The translations under genes were made by a program, and so were the position numbers. Below are positions 1 through 8,699 of a DNA stretch of 61,742 nucleotides, piece by piece (the stretch's first letter is position 1; each line of letters starts with the position of its first letter). The notes beneath the pieces were generated by a model. That model worked only from the letters and a program-made list of their open reading frames with translations. It was not told the DNA's origin and did not search any database. The DNA is from Alphaproteobacteria bacterium (GTDB lineage Bacteria; Pseudomonadota; Alphaproteobacteria; SMXQ01): NCBI GenBank assembly GCA_030831315.1, contig JAURLI010000053.1:1-61742 (forward strand). Direction: 5' to 3'.

Positions 1-85
1 ATCCCATTCCGAACTCGGCCGTGAAAACCCTCAGCGCCGATGGTACTGTGTCTTAAGGCACGGGAGAGTAGGTCGCTGCCAGGCC
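1..85 (+). rRNA. rrf: 5S ribosomal RNA, 3' part
   Basis: The window opens inside a 5S rRNA. The conserved GAACTCGGCCGTGAAA block (about 9-24), the GCGCCGATGGTACT block (about 34-47) and the closing GGGAGAGTAGGTCGCTGCCAGG stretch are all present. The 5' end lies outside the window. The 3' boundary near 85 is estimated from the helix-closing bases. It is the last rRNA of an rRNA operon, followed by an initiator tRNA, an arrangement usual in Alphaproteobacteria. Confidence 0.93.
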
Positions 86-137
86 TTCAAAGCGCGCGTG
101 ATCCGGGGTCAACATCCCACAATGATATTGCTTTCGC

Positions 138-157
138 GGGGCGGCTTTGGCCGCCCC
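138..157 (+). other. GC-rich hairpin between 5S and tRNA-fMet
   Basis: GGGGCGGC and GCCGCCCC form a perfect 8-bp stem around a TTTG loop, followed by GTGCTGTTT. It sits in the 5S-tRNA spacer. The T-run is short, so it is more likely a processing or stabilising hairpin of the rRNA operon transcript than a full terminator. Confidence 0.5.
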
Positions 158-204
158 GTGCTGTTTAAGGCCCCGGCCGCGTCCCGGTGCCGTTTCGAGA
201 CAGA

Positions 205-282
<78 letters not shown>

Positions 283-286
283 CATC

Positions 287-316
287 AAGGCCCCGCTATC
301 GCGGGGCCTTTTTTGT
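287..316 (+). terminator. Rho-independent terminator of the rRNA operon
   Basis: AAGGCCCCGC and GCGGGGCCTT form a 10-bp stem with a TATC loop, followed directly by a run of T (309-314). It closes the 5S-tRNA-fMet transcript. The rest of 317-553 shows no gene or clear promoter. Confidence 0.92.
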
Positions 317-553
317 TTTCCATCAATCTGTAGACCGAACTCTTTTCGGGTATTCATGCTCGGGGCCATGGCTCGCAGTGGACGGGCTCAGCCACGGTCG
401 GCAGGTTCTCAGAGTGTGGGCTGAAAGGGCTTTAGCGTCGCTTTTGCATCGTTTCTGTCTTTTAGAAGCGAGCCATCCCAACAATTACTTTGTATTCGAA
501 CCTTTCTGGGGCAGAATGCCGCGGTTCTCCACGCGGCAATCTGGAACAGATCG

Positions 554-1591
554 ATGACCGAGATCCCTTATCTGCGTAACGCCTGGTACGTCGGCGCCCT
601 GTCGAGCGAAGTTGCCAAGGGGCCGGTTTCGCGCCAGTTGCTGGGCCAGTCGATGGTCCTGTTCCGCACCGAAAGCGGGAAGGCCGCCGTCCTGGCCGAT
701 CGCTGCCCGCATCGTTTCGCGCCGCTGTCGCTGGGTTGCGTAAAAGGTGAAAGCATCGAGTGCGGCTATCACGGCCTGCGGTTCGATCCGTCCGGGAAAT
801 GCGTTCTCAATCCCCACGGCGATCATGCCGTTCCGCGCCGCTCCGATGTGGTGTCATGGCCCGCCCATGAGCGTTACGGCTACGTCTGGTTCTGGCCTGG
901 CGATCCGAAGCGTGCCGACGAAAAGCTGATCCCGTCGCTGCCCTTCAATGAAGACCCCAAGACCTTCGCCGTCATATACGGCTATGTCGATGTCGCCGCC
1001 CATTACGAACTGGTGGTCGATAACCTGCTCGATCTCAGCCACGTCGAATACCTGCATCCGCTGTTCAGGCAGTCGGGCGGTGTTGCCGCGCACAAGACCA
1101 GCTATGCGGTTGAGGGTCATACGGTGACCGCCAAACGCCTCAAGCCCAATGTCGAAATCCAGGGCCTGATGCGCTTTTTCTGGACGTCGCCCTCCAAGCG
1201 CTTCGATGCGCGCGCCAACATGAGTTGGAACCCGCCGTCGCTGATGAGTTTCGATCTCGGCGGCACCGAATGCGGCGCGCCGCCCGAAGAGGGCGTCTGC
1301 ATGCCGCAGACCCACATGATTACGCCGGCCTCTGACTTGCACTGCCATTACTTCTGGTCGGTGGCGCGCAATCGCGAGATCGACAGCGAAGAGGCGAGCA
1401 AGAAGCTCTATGACATTACCCAGAACGTCTTCGAAAAAGAGGATGTTCCGATGATCGAGGCGCAGCAGCGCAATGTCGGCGAGGTCACGGATATCCTGTC
1501 GCTGGGTCCGGTTGCCCTCGACCCCGACACCCCCGCCGTTCGCGCCCGCCAGATCCTGCGCGATCTCATCCGTTCCGAAACCGCGGCCTGA
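554..1591 (+). CDS. Rieske non-heme iron oxygenase, VanA-like oxygenase subunit
   Basis: A 345-residue protein with an N-terminal Rieske [2Fe-2S] domain (C51-P-H53 and C70-G-Y-H73) and a C-terminal catalytic domain. The latter has DNLLDLSHVEYLH, giving mononuclear-iron ligands H163 and H168 and the bridging D156 or D160. The family (vanillate O-demethylase, toluene-sulfonate methyl-monooxygenase and relatives) hydroxylates or O-demethylates aromatic acids. It needs a reductase, and none is encoded nearby. The gene stands alone after the rRNA operon and ends at a bidirectional terminator. The upstream Shine-Dalgarno sequence is weak. The VanA-like fold is secure; the substrate is unknown. Confidence 0.9.
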   Translation: MTEIPYLRNAWYVGALSSEVAKGPVSRQLLGQSMVLFRTESGKAAVLADRCPHRFAPLSLGCVKGESIECGYHGLRFDPSGKCVLNPHGDHAVPRRSDVVSWPAHERYGYVWFWPGDPKRADEKLIPSLPFNEDPKTFAVIYGYVDVAAHYELVVDNLLDLSHVEYLHPLFRQSGGVAAHKTSYAVEGHTVTAKRLKPNVEIQGLMRFFWTSPSKRFDARANMSWNPPSLMSFDLGGTECGAPPEEGVCMPQTHMITPASDLHCHYFWSVARNREIDSEEASKKLYDITQNVFEKEDVPMIEAQQRNVGEVTDILSLGPVALDPDTPAVRARQILRDLIRSETAA

Positions 1592-1603
1592 GCGGAACCG
1601 AAA

Positions 1604-1630
1604 AAAAGCCCGGCGCAAGGCCGGGCTTTT
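1604..1630. terminator. Bidirectional terminator between Rieske and TctC-like genes
   Basis: A stem of AAAGCCCGGC and GCCGGGCTTT around GCAAG, with A-run on the left and T-run on the right. It can end both the rightward oxygenase gene and the leftward binding-protein gene, which converge here. Confidence 0.88.
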
Positions 1631-1649
1631 CCTCATTCGTTTCAGTAGG

Positions 1650-2684
1650 TTACCGTTCGATCAGCTTGCGTGCGCGAGCTACGACTTCCTTCGGCTGGGC
1701 ATAGGCCTTTGCCAGAAGGTCCTGGATCTCGCCGCCGCTGACGACATCGATGTCGAGCTTCAGCTTCTTCGCCGTGGCGAGGAAAGCCGAATCCTTCGAC
1801 ATGTCGATGAAAGCCTTGCGCAGGGTATTCACGCGATCAGTCGGAACCTTCGGACCGGCGACATAGGGGCGCGCCAGTTCCATCTGGGTGAAGACCAGAT
1901 CCATGGCCTTCCTGTCGAGGTCAGGCAGTTTCGCCACATCGTAGAGGAATGGAACGTTCTTCAGCTTCGGATGCGGCTTGAGTCCAAGCTGAAGCGTCAG
2001 GTTTGCCCTGCCTTCCTTGACCGGGCCGATGTACTGCGATTGCACGCTCGAGTACCAAAGCCCGCAATTGCCGTCCAACTCGCCCTTTTCCGCCGCCATG
2101 AAAGCACGGCGCGATCCCTTGAAGCCGACGATGACGTTGATCTTGAGGTCGAGCGCGTTCCTGAGCAGGAAGGCATCCGATGCCATCGCCGAGGTCGGGC
2201 CCGAGGCACCCATGGCGAGGCCTTCGCCCTTGCCCTTCTTGATCAGGGCCTTGATGTCGGTAACGCCGCTCTTGTTGAAGAACACGCAGGTCGAAACCTC
2301 GCGCCCGAGAGAGAGCAGCCATTTGAACTTCGGCGGGTCGAACTGCACGCCCGACTGGCCCCACAGGGGTTCCAGCGCAAGCCACGGCCCCAGTGCGCCG
2401 ATCACCGTGCCGTCCTGGGGATCGGAGTTATAGACTAGGTTGGCGTTGCCACGGCCACCGGCGCCCGGACGGTTCTGGACCTTTATGGTCGGTTTTCCGG
2501 GGATATGGCTGGCAATGTGGCGACCGACGGCCCGGGCATAGGTGTCGAAGCCGCCGCCGGCGCCGGAGCCGACGTAGATGGATACGACCTTGCCGTTGTA
2601 GAAGTCCGCGGCCCCTGCCGGCGCAGCCAGGACCACGACGGTGGCAAGAGCGAGAGCGGTAGTCGATGAACGGAACAGTTTCAC
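1650..2684 (-). CDS. TctC/Bug-family periplasmic solute-binding protein
   Basis: A 344-residue secreted binding protein of the tripartite tricarboxylate transporter (TTT) type. The GTG start at 2684 is chosen because CAGGAGG lies five bases upstream and the protein then begins with a good signal peptide (VKLFRSSTTALALATVVVL, cleaved after about AGAA). The mature part opens with ADFYNGK and has the binding-loop pattern GGGFDTYAR followed by the IPGKP strand typical of the family. No TctA or TctB gene is adjacent, so it is an orphan. Similar proteins are at 55553 and 60823. The ligand is unknown; dicarboxylates or aromatic acids are common for relatives. Confidence 0.88.
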   Translation of the reverse strand: MKLFRSSTTALALATVVVLAAPAGAADFYNGKVVSIYVGSGAGGGFDTYARAVGRHIASHIPGKPTIKVQNRPGAGGRGNANLVYNSDPQDGTVIGALGPWLALEPLWGQSGVQFDPPKFKWLLSLGREVSTCVFFNKSGVTDIKALIKKGKGEGLAMGASGPTSAMASDAFLLRNALDLKINVIVGFKGSRRAFMAAEKGELDGNCGLWYSSVQSQYIGPVKEGRANLTLQLGLKPHPKLKNVPFLYDVAKLPDLDRKAMDLVFTQMELARPYVAGPKVPTDRVNTLRKAFIDMSKDSAFLATAKKLKLDIDVVSGGEIQDLLAKAYAQPKEVVARARKLIER

Positions 2685-2965
2685 GTGAGCCTCCTGATTA
2701 TTGTCTTCTGCGAGGTTTGCTTTTTTATCCGTGGGTTGAGCCACGTTCTTTACGCACGGCCGCATGGCAGTGCGGCATTTGTCAGTCTAGCGTCATGGGC
2801 GTGATCAGGGAACCTTTCCGGTCCGGAAAAGTCGGCCGGATAACCCACGAGAATCACTCGCAATTCCGTGCATTTCCAAGTGTTGTGCCGAAGCCCGCAA
2901 GGTGAAAAAATGCCGCAAATCAAAGGCCGGACGCTGCATCGGCCGAAACAGGGGAGGTTTGCACC

Positions 2966-4051
2966 ATGTCCGGCAAGATCAACAGCCGCATCATCGACGG
3001 CGACGGCCATATCCAGGAAGACGAAGACGGCATCATCCAGCACATGGATGCGCCTTACGCCAAGATCGCGGCGCATTCGGGCATCGTCTTTCCGCCCCTC
3101 GATCATCTGCACAATGGGCGCGCCGTCGAAACGCCGCCCCAGCGCGACGGCAGGCCCAAGGTCGGCCCGCAGGGCTGGATCGATTTCCTCGACGACGTCG
3201 GCATCGACTGGACCGTGCTCTATCCGACGCGCGCGCTCGCCTACGGCAAGATCGTCAGCCTCGACTACGCAGTCGCCGCTTGCCGTGGCTATAACGACTG
3301 GCTGTCCGACACCTATGTGAAGTTCAATCCGCGTTTCCGCGGCATGGCCATCATCCCGATGCAGGACCCGGAGGAGGCGGCGAAGGAACTGCGCCGCGTG
3401 GTGACGGAACTCGGCTTCCTCGGCGCCATGATGCCGTCGAACGGCCTTGCCCAGCCGCTTGGCGCCAAGGCTTACTGGCCCGTCTACAAGGTTGCGGACG
3501 AACTGGGCTGCTGCCTCTCTGTGCATGGCGGCGCCCATGACCGTTTCGGCCTCGACCACCTCAATATGTACGTGCCCGTCCATGCGCTCGGCCATCCGTG
3601 GGGGCTGACGCTCAACTTCGCCTCGATTCTTTATAACGGCATCTATGACCGTTTCCCGCGCGTGCGCATTGCCTTCCTCGAAGGCGGCGTCGCCTGGCTT
3701 CTTCTTTTGCTCGAACGTCTGCACGCCTCCCATGAAACCCACTTCCAGTACGTTCCGCCCGGCGAATTCAGCGTCCGCGAGGAACAGGACCCCGCCAAGG
3801 TCATCCGCAAGATGATCGACCAGGGGCGCATCTACCTCGGCATCGAAACCGAAGAGCTGACCATGCCTTTTGCGATCAAGACCGTGGGCAACAAGCCGTT
3901 CTTCTACTCGTCGGATTTCCCCCACGAGGTCACCAACGCGAGTTGCAAGCACGATATCGCCGAGCTTCTGGAAAGCACCGAGCTGACCGAGGACGACAAG
4001 GCGGCGCTGCTTTATGCAAATTCGGAACGTTTCTACCAGCCGCACCAGTAA
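2966..4051 (+). CDS. Amidohydrolase 2 family metal-dependent hydrolase
   Basis: A 361-residue TIM-barrel protein of the ACMSD/LigY-type amidohydrolase family, which decarboxylates or hydrolyses carboxylated rings and ring-cleavage products. Strand 1 carries DGDGH (D11, D13, H15) where most relatives have H-x-H. Further candidate ligands are in SVHGGAHD and YSSDFPHE. The start has GGGGAGG nine bases upstream. It heads a same-strand run with a zinc alcohol dehydrogenase 17 bases downstream and a TauD-like dioxygenase. The 281 bases to the left form a divergent promoter region shared with the TctC-like gene. The substrate is not recognisable. Confidence 0.85.
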   Translation: MSGKINSRIIDGDGHIQEDEDGIIQHMDAPYAKIAAHSGIVFPPLDHLHNGRAVETPPQRDGRPKVGPQGWIDFLDDVGIDWTVLYPTRALAYGKIVSLDYAVAACRGYNDWLSDTYVKFNPRFRGMAIIPMQDPEEAAKELRRVVTELGFLGAMMPSNGLAQPLGAKAYWPVYKVADELGCCLSVHGGAHDRFGLDHLNMYVPVHALGHPWGLTLNFASILYNGIYDRFPRVRIAFLEGGVAWLLLLLERLHASHETHFQYVPPGEFSVREEQDPAKVIRKMIDQGRIYLGIETEELTMPFAIKTVGNKPFFYSSDFPHEVTNASCKHDIAELLESTELTEDDKAALLYANSERFYQPHQ

Positions 4052-4068
4052 GCAAAAGGAATCGCCGT

Positions 4069-5157
4069 ATGAACACCTGCCGCGCCGCGGTCATCACCGC
4101 GCATAACCAGCCGCTCGAGATTCAGCAGGTCCGCATCCCGGACCTCGATCCCGGCTCGCTGCTCGTCCGCATTACGGCCTCGACGCTTTGCGGCACCGAC
4201 ATCCACCGCTGGCACGGCCCGCTGCCCAAGGGCGACAGCCTGCCGATCATTACCGGCCATGAGCCCTGCGGCGTGATCGAGGAGATCAGCGGCAGCCGCA
4301 CCGACATCCTCGGCAACCCGATCAAGCGCGGCGACCGCGTGGTGTGGAGCTACGTCGCCTGCGGCTCCTGCTATTACTGCTCGGTCGCGCTTCAGCCCTG
4401 CATCTGCCGCGGCCGCGCGAGCTGGGGCCACAACCGCGCCGACGAGCATCCGTTCCTGCTCGGCTCCTGCGCCGAATACATGTACGTGCCGCCCGAATGC
4501 CTCATCATCAAGGTTCCGGACGAGGTGACATCGGCGTCCGCCGCGGCCTCGGCCTGCGCCTATCGCACGGTGATGCACGGCTATGACCGCCTCGGCGCCA
4601 TCAAGTCCCATGAAACCGTGGTGATCCAGGGTTCGGGCCCTCTCGGCAATTTCGCCGCCGCCGTCGCCAAGGACCACGGCGCCAAGAAGGTGCTGGTCAT
4701 CGGTGCCCCCGCCAACCGGCTGGAAGTGTCGCGCCGCATGGGCGCAGACGATACCCTCAACATCGAAACCGTGAAGGACGCCAAGGACCGCGTCGAATGG
4801 GTCAAGGGCCATACCGACGGCCGCGGGGCCGACGTCGTGATCCAGTGTGCGACCTCCAGCGCCGTGCCCGAAGGCCTGCGCATGCTGCGCGACGGCGGAC
4901 GTTATGTCTCGATCGGCGTGTCGGGCGGCAACGCGATGGTGGACATCGAACGCATCCCGCAGGAAATGACGTTCCTCAACGTGCGGTCCGGCGAACCCCG
5001 CCACTGGCTGCAGGCCATCGACTTCCTTGCCTCGCGCCGGGACCGTTTCCCCTTCGAGGAAATGATCAGCGCGCATTACAAGCTCGACCAGATCAACCAG
5101 GCCATCGACGACATGGCCAGCTTCAAGGTCGTCAAGGCCGCCATCGACTTCAACTGA
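4069..5157 (+). CDS. Zinc-dependent medium-chain alcohol dehydrogenase
   Basis: A 362-residue MDR-family dehydrogenase. The GroES-like half carries catalytic zinc ligands C41 (LCGTDIH) and the GHE motif at 63-65, plus a structural zinc lobe with C98, C101, C104 and C111 or C113. The Rossmann half has GSGPLGNFAA for NAD(P). The ATG at 4069 is chosen over longer in-frame starts because the extension would overlap the amidohydrolase gene. It sits 17 bases after that gene and 25 before the TauD-like gene, so co-transcription is likely. It oxidises a secondary or polyol-type alcohol; the substrate is unknown. Confidence 0.88.
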   Translation: MNTCRAAVITAHNQPLEIQQVRIPDLDPGSLLVRITASTLCGTDIHRWHGPLPKGDSLPIITGHEPCGVIEEISGSRTDILGNPIKRGDRVVWSYVACGSCYYCSVALQPCICRGRASWGHNRADEHPFLLGSCAEYMYVPPECLIIKVPDEVTSASAAASACAYRTVMHGYDRLGAIKSHETVVIQGSGPLGNFAAAVAKDHGAKKVLVIGAPANRLEVSRRMGADDTLNIETVKDAKDRVEWVKGHTDGRGADVVIQCATSSAVPEGLRMLRDGGRYVSIGVSGGNAMVDIERIPQEMTFLNVRSGEPRHWLQAIDFLASRRDRFPFEEMISAHYKLDQINQAIDDMASFKVVKAAIDFN

Positions 5158-5182
5158 ACGTTTTCGTGAAAGGAAACGCGTA

Positions 5183-6241
5183 ATGTCCGAAAACACTTGG
5201 CGCGCCAGCCCGCGCCGTCACGAACCGGCCGTCATGGGCCGCCCGATCACCGATTCGTCGGCCTGGCTGCCGCAGGATTTCGCCGGCTCGGAATGCTGGG
5301 TCTATCGTCTGAACGACGCCGAAATCGCCGAAGCGCTGGACGCTGCCGATCGTACCCTTGCCAAGGGGATCGAGCTGAAAGACATCACCCGCGACGATTT
5401 CGAATTGCCGACGCTGGCGGCGGGGCTTGCCGATGTGCGCGAGGAACTGGTGCGCGGGCGCGGCTTCGCGCTGGTGCGCGGGCTGCCGGTCGAAGGGCGC
5501 AGCATCGATCAGACGGCGCGCGCTTTCTGGGGCATCGGCGCACATCTGGGCCGTGCCGTGTCGCAGAACGGGCGCGGGCAGCTTCTTGGTCATGTCACGG
5601 ATCTCGGCGGCGATTACGCCAAGGTGCGCGGCTACATGACCAAGGCGCACATGAAGTTCCATGCCGACCGCGCCGATTTCCTGGCGCTGTGCTGCCTTCA
5701 CCCGGCGAAGTCGGGCGGGGCGCATCGCATCTGCTCGTCGGTTACTCTCTATAACGAGATGTTGAAGCGCCGTCCCGAACTGGTAGAGGAACTGACGTTC
5801 CGTTTCTACCGGTTCCGCAGCGGCGAGCTGCCGCCGGGCGAAACGCTGCCCTATTCGCGCCAGCCCATCTTCAGCATCACCGACGGCTGGTTTGCCGCGC
5901 GTGGCGCCAGTGCCGCCATCGCCAAGGGCCAGAAACTGCCGGGCGTGCCCGCGCTGACGACGGCACAGGAAGAGGCGATCACGCTCTATCGCGAGATCGC
6001 CGAGACCATCGCGCTCGATATCAACTACCAGCCCGGCGATATCTCGGTGGTGCAGAACCACGTGACCCTGCATTCGCGCTCCGCCTTCGAGGACTGGCCG
6101 GAAAAGGAACGCAGGCGTCACCTCTTGCGCCTGTGGCTGTCCACCGACGGGGCCTATCCGGTGTGCGAGGACATCGAAAAGGAAATCCGCGGCGTGACCG
6201 TGGAAGGCACAAAGCTGCGCGCTTCCCTGGAACTCGCGTGA
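5183..6241 (+). CDS. TauD/TfdA-like 2-oxoglutarate-dependent dioxygenase
   Basis: A 352-residue Fe(II)/2-oxoglutarate dioxygenase. The facial triad is visible as H160-x-D162 (FHADRADF) and distal H297 in NHVTLHSR, with R299 and the later RRRHLLRLWL placed to bind 2-oxoglutarate. It starts after GAAAGGAAACGCGTA. Family members hydroxylate taurine, chlorophenoxyacetates, betaines and other small acids. Here it follows an alcohol dehydrogenase and an amidohydrolase, so a three-step degradation route is possible. I cannot assign the substrate. Confidence 0.86.
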   Translation: MSENTWRASPRRHEPAVMGRPITDSSAWLPQDFAGSECWVYRLNDAEIAEALDAADRTLAKGIELKDITRDDFELPTLAAGLADVREELVRGRGFALVRGLPVEGRSIDQTARAFWGIGAHLGRAVSQNGRGQLLGHVTDLGGDYAKVRGYMTKAHMKFHADRADFLALCCLHPAKSGGAHRICSSVTLYNEMLKRRPELVEELTFRFYRFRSGELPPGETLPYSRQPIFSITDGWFAARGASAAIAKGQKLPGVPALTTAQEEAITLYREIAETIALDINYQPGDISVVQNHVTLHSRSAFEDWPEKERRRHLLRLWLSTDGAYPVCEDIEKEIRGVTVEGTKLRASLELA

Positions 6242-6277
6242 GCTTTGCCGGGCCGGGCGGGAGCCCGCTGGCAGATC

Positions 6278-7456
6278 GTGGACTTTGACGTCGTCATCAT
6301 AGGGGCGGGAGGCGCCGGGCTCATGTGCGCCGCCACCGCAGGCGCACGCGGGCGCCGCGTCCTGCTGCTCGATCATGCCGAGACGCCCGGCGAGAAGATC
6401 CGCATCTCGGGTGGGGGGCGTTGCAACTTCACCAATGTCCACGCCTCGCCGCAGCACTATATCTCCGACAATCCGCGGTTCTGCGCCTCTGCGCTGGCCG
6501 GCTATGCGCCCGCGGATTTCATCGAGCTTGTAGAGCGCTACGGTATCGCTTGGCACGAAAAGACCCTGGGACAGCTGTTCTGCGACGGCTCGGCAACGCA
6601 GATCATCGACATGCTGCTCGCCGAATGCCGGAAAGCGGGCGTCGTATTGCGCTTGGCAAGCACGGTTTCGGCCATTGCGCGGACCGACGATGGATTCGTC
6701 GTCACCGTGTGTGGGGAAAGCCTGGCCTGCGCGGCGCTGGTGATCGCCACCGGCGGCAAGTCCATTCCCCGGATGGGGGCGACCGGCTTCGGCTATGACG
6801 TGGCGCAGCAGTTCGGCCTCAACATCGTCGAGCCGCGTCCCGGCCTCGTGCCGCTGGTCTTCGAAGGCGCGCTCAAGGCGAAATGCGCGGCGCTCTCCGG
6901 TGTCTCCGTCGATGCCGAGGTTTCCTGCGGCAAGGCGCGTTTCCGGGAGGCGCTCTTGTTCACCCATCGCGGGCTGAGCGGTCCTGCCATCCTGCAGATA
7001 TCCTCCTACTGGCGGGAAGGGCAGGAGGTCGTCATCGATCTCGCGCCCGGAACCGATTTTTTCGCCTTTCTCAAGTCAGCCCGCAGAAGCCATCCGCGTC
7101 AGGAAATCCAGACGGCGCTTGCCGGCGTTCTGCCGCGCCGATTGGCCGAGGCGATTGCCGCCGACACCGGCACGCAGGCGGCTCGCCTTGCCGACACCCC
7201 GGACGCAACGCTGCGCAAGGTTGGCATGGCGGTCAACGACTGGCGCGTTTTGCCGTCGGGCACGGAAGGCTATCGCACGGCGGAGGTGACGCTGGGCGGC
7301 GTTGACACGCGCGAGCTGTCGTCCCGGACTTTCGAGGCCCGCAAGGTCCCTGGCCTCTATTTCATCGGTGAAGTGCTCGACGTGACCGGTCATCTCGGCG
7401 GCTACAATTTCCAGTGGGCCTGGGCCTCGGGCCATGCCTGCGGCCGGGCCGTTTGA
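6278..7456 (+). CDS. HI0933/BaiN-like FAD-dependent oxidoreductase
   Basis: About 392 residues from GTG 6278. The N-terminus DFDVVIIGAGGAG is the dinucleotide-binding motif, followed by EKIRISGGGRCNFTN, the signature of the HI0933/BaiN (YhiN) family. The C-terminus DVTGHLGGYNFQWAWASGH closes the FAD site. A TTG at 6245 would add eleven residues, but homologues begin close to the glycine motif. It starts 36 bases after the TauD-like gene. Most members are uncharacterised; BaiN acts on bile-acid rings in clostridia, which is not evidence for that role here. Its end is six bases from the convergent kbl gene. Confidence 0.87.
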   Translation: MDFDVVIIGAGGAGLMCAATAGARGRRVLLLDHAETPGEKIRISGGGRCNFTNVHASPQHYISDNPRFCASALAGYAPADFIELVERYGIAWHEKTLGQLFCDGSATQIIDMLLAECRKAGVVLRLASTVSAIARTDDGFVVTVCGESLACAALVIATGGKSIPRMGATGFGYDVAQQFGLNIVEPRPGLVPLVFEGALKAKCAALSGVSVDAEVSCGKARFREALLFTHRGLSGPAILQISSYWREGQEVVIDLAPGTDFFAFLKSARRSHPRQEIQTALAGVLPRRLAEAIAADTGTQAARLADTPDATLRKVGMAVNDWRVLPSGTEGYRTAEVTLGGVDTRELSSRTFEARKVPGLYFIGEVLDVTGHLGGYNFQWAWASGHACGRAV

Positions 7457-7462
7457 TCCTCC

Positions 7463-8683
7463 TTATCTGAGTTCGGCGAGGGCCCCGAGAACTTCGTCGA
7501 TGTCCGCGGCCGTGTGATCCGCCGAGACCTGGAAGCGGATTTCTTCCTCGCCCTTCGGTACCACCGGGTAGTTGATCCCGGTGGCGAGGATGCCGCGTTC
7601 CATCAATCCTGCGACCATGTTGGCTGTCCTGGCGGTGCTGCGCAGCAGGAGCGGGCAGATCGGGTGGGCGCCCGCGATCGTCTCAAACCCCATGTTCTTG
7701 AGCCCCTCGCGGAACTGCGCGGCATGCGCGCGCAGGTGCCGCAGCAGGTTCTGCCCGTCTTCGCTCGCCACGAGATCGACGGCCCTGGCCGCCGCCGCCG
7801 CTTCGCCCGGCGAGATGGGGTTGGAATAGATATAGAAGGGCGAGGTTTCGCGCAGGTAATTGACCAGCGTCGCGCTGGCCGCGACATAGCCGCCGTTGAC
7901 GCCGAATGCCTTGCCCAGTGTCGCGATCAGGACATCGGCACGGGCGCCCGATGCTTCCTCGGTCCCGCGTCCCGTTGCCCCATAGGCGCCGACGCCGTGG
8001 GAATCATCGGCGACGACGACGACGCCTTCGGGAAACGCGCTGTCATGATCGCGGGCGATTTCCATGACTTCGTCCAGCTCGGCATGATCGCCGCGCATGC
8101 TGAAGATGCCGTCGGTGACGACGACGGCGCGCCGGTAGGATTTTGACGCCTCGCGCAGGTTGTCTTCAAGGTCGCGCAGGTCGAGATGCGCAAATACCCG
8201 CTTTTCCTTCGGCTGTGCCAGCCGGATTGCGTTGATGATGCAGTTGTGGTTGAGCGCGTCGCTGATGACGGCACTATCCCCCGTGATCAGGCGGGGCAGG
8301 GTGCCCATCATCGCGGCGTAAGCCGAAGAAAACACGATCGCCGCCTCGCGCCCGTGAAAGGCAGCGAGCTTTTCTTCGAGCATCACATGGGGCGCCCAGG
8401 TTCCGCTGATGAAGCGCACGGCGCCGGGTCCGGTGCCCATCGTTTGCACGGCATTTTCTTCTGCCGCGATCACCGCCGCGTTGAGGGAAAGCCCGAGGTA
8501 GTTGTTCGAATTCATGCGCAGGAAAGGCCTGCTGCCGTGCCCGGCGATCATGTAACGGGGTCCGTGCCCGTTTGCGGCGGGCAGCACCCCTGAAAAGACA
8601 CATTCGCGCCCTTTCAGGCGGTCCTCGTCGCCGAGCGCGGACAGTTCCCTGGCCAGAAGCGTATCCAGTGTCTTGGTTGCCAT
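7463..8683 (-). CDS. kbl: 2-amino-3-ketobutyrate CoA ligase (alpha-oxoamine synthase)
   Basis: A 406-residue PLP enzyme of the alpha-oxoamine synthase family. NNYLGL near the start, SDALNHNCIINAIR, VVVADDSHGVGAYG and TLGKAFGVNGG with the Schiff-base lysine K258 are all intact. The wider family includes BioF and serine palmitoyltransferase. The Kbl call rests on the adjacent threonine dehydrogenase 16 bases upstream. Together they would turn threonine into glycine and acetyl-CoA. Alone, the sequence cannot exclude a related acyl-CoA:amino acid synthase. Confidence 0.85.
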   Translation of the reverse strand: MATKTLDTLLARELSALGDEDRLKGRECVFSGVLPAANGHGPRYMIAGHGSRPFLRMNSNNYLGLSLNAAVIAAEENAVQTMGTGPGAVRFISGTWAPHVMLEEKLAAFHGREAAIVFSSAYAAMMGTLPRLITGDSAVISDALNHNCIINAIRLAQPKEKRVFAHLDLRDLEDNLREASKSYRRAVVVTDGIFSMRGDHAELDEVMEIARDHDSAFPEGVVVVADDSHGVGAYGATGRGTEEASGARADVLIATLGKAFGVNGGYVAASATLVNYLRETSPFYIYSNPISPGEAAAAARAVDLVASEDGQNLLRHLRAHAAQFREGLKNMGFETIAGAHPICPLLLRSTARTANMVAGLMERGILATGINYPVVPKGEEEIRFQVSADHTAADIDEVLGALAELR

Positions 8684-8699
8684 TTCGGCCTCCGTCGGG

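Noticed and set aside
2750-4045. A 431-codon minus-strand frame opposite the amidohydrolase
   Set aside because: It is the complementary frame of a clear family member and has low-complexity composition.
5150-6967. A 605-codon open frame on the minus strand
   Set aside because: It is antisense to the TauD-like and BaiN-like genes. Its translation is rich in Arg, Gly and Ala without any domain, as expected from the third-base GC bias of the real genes.
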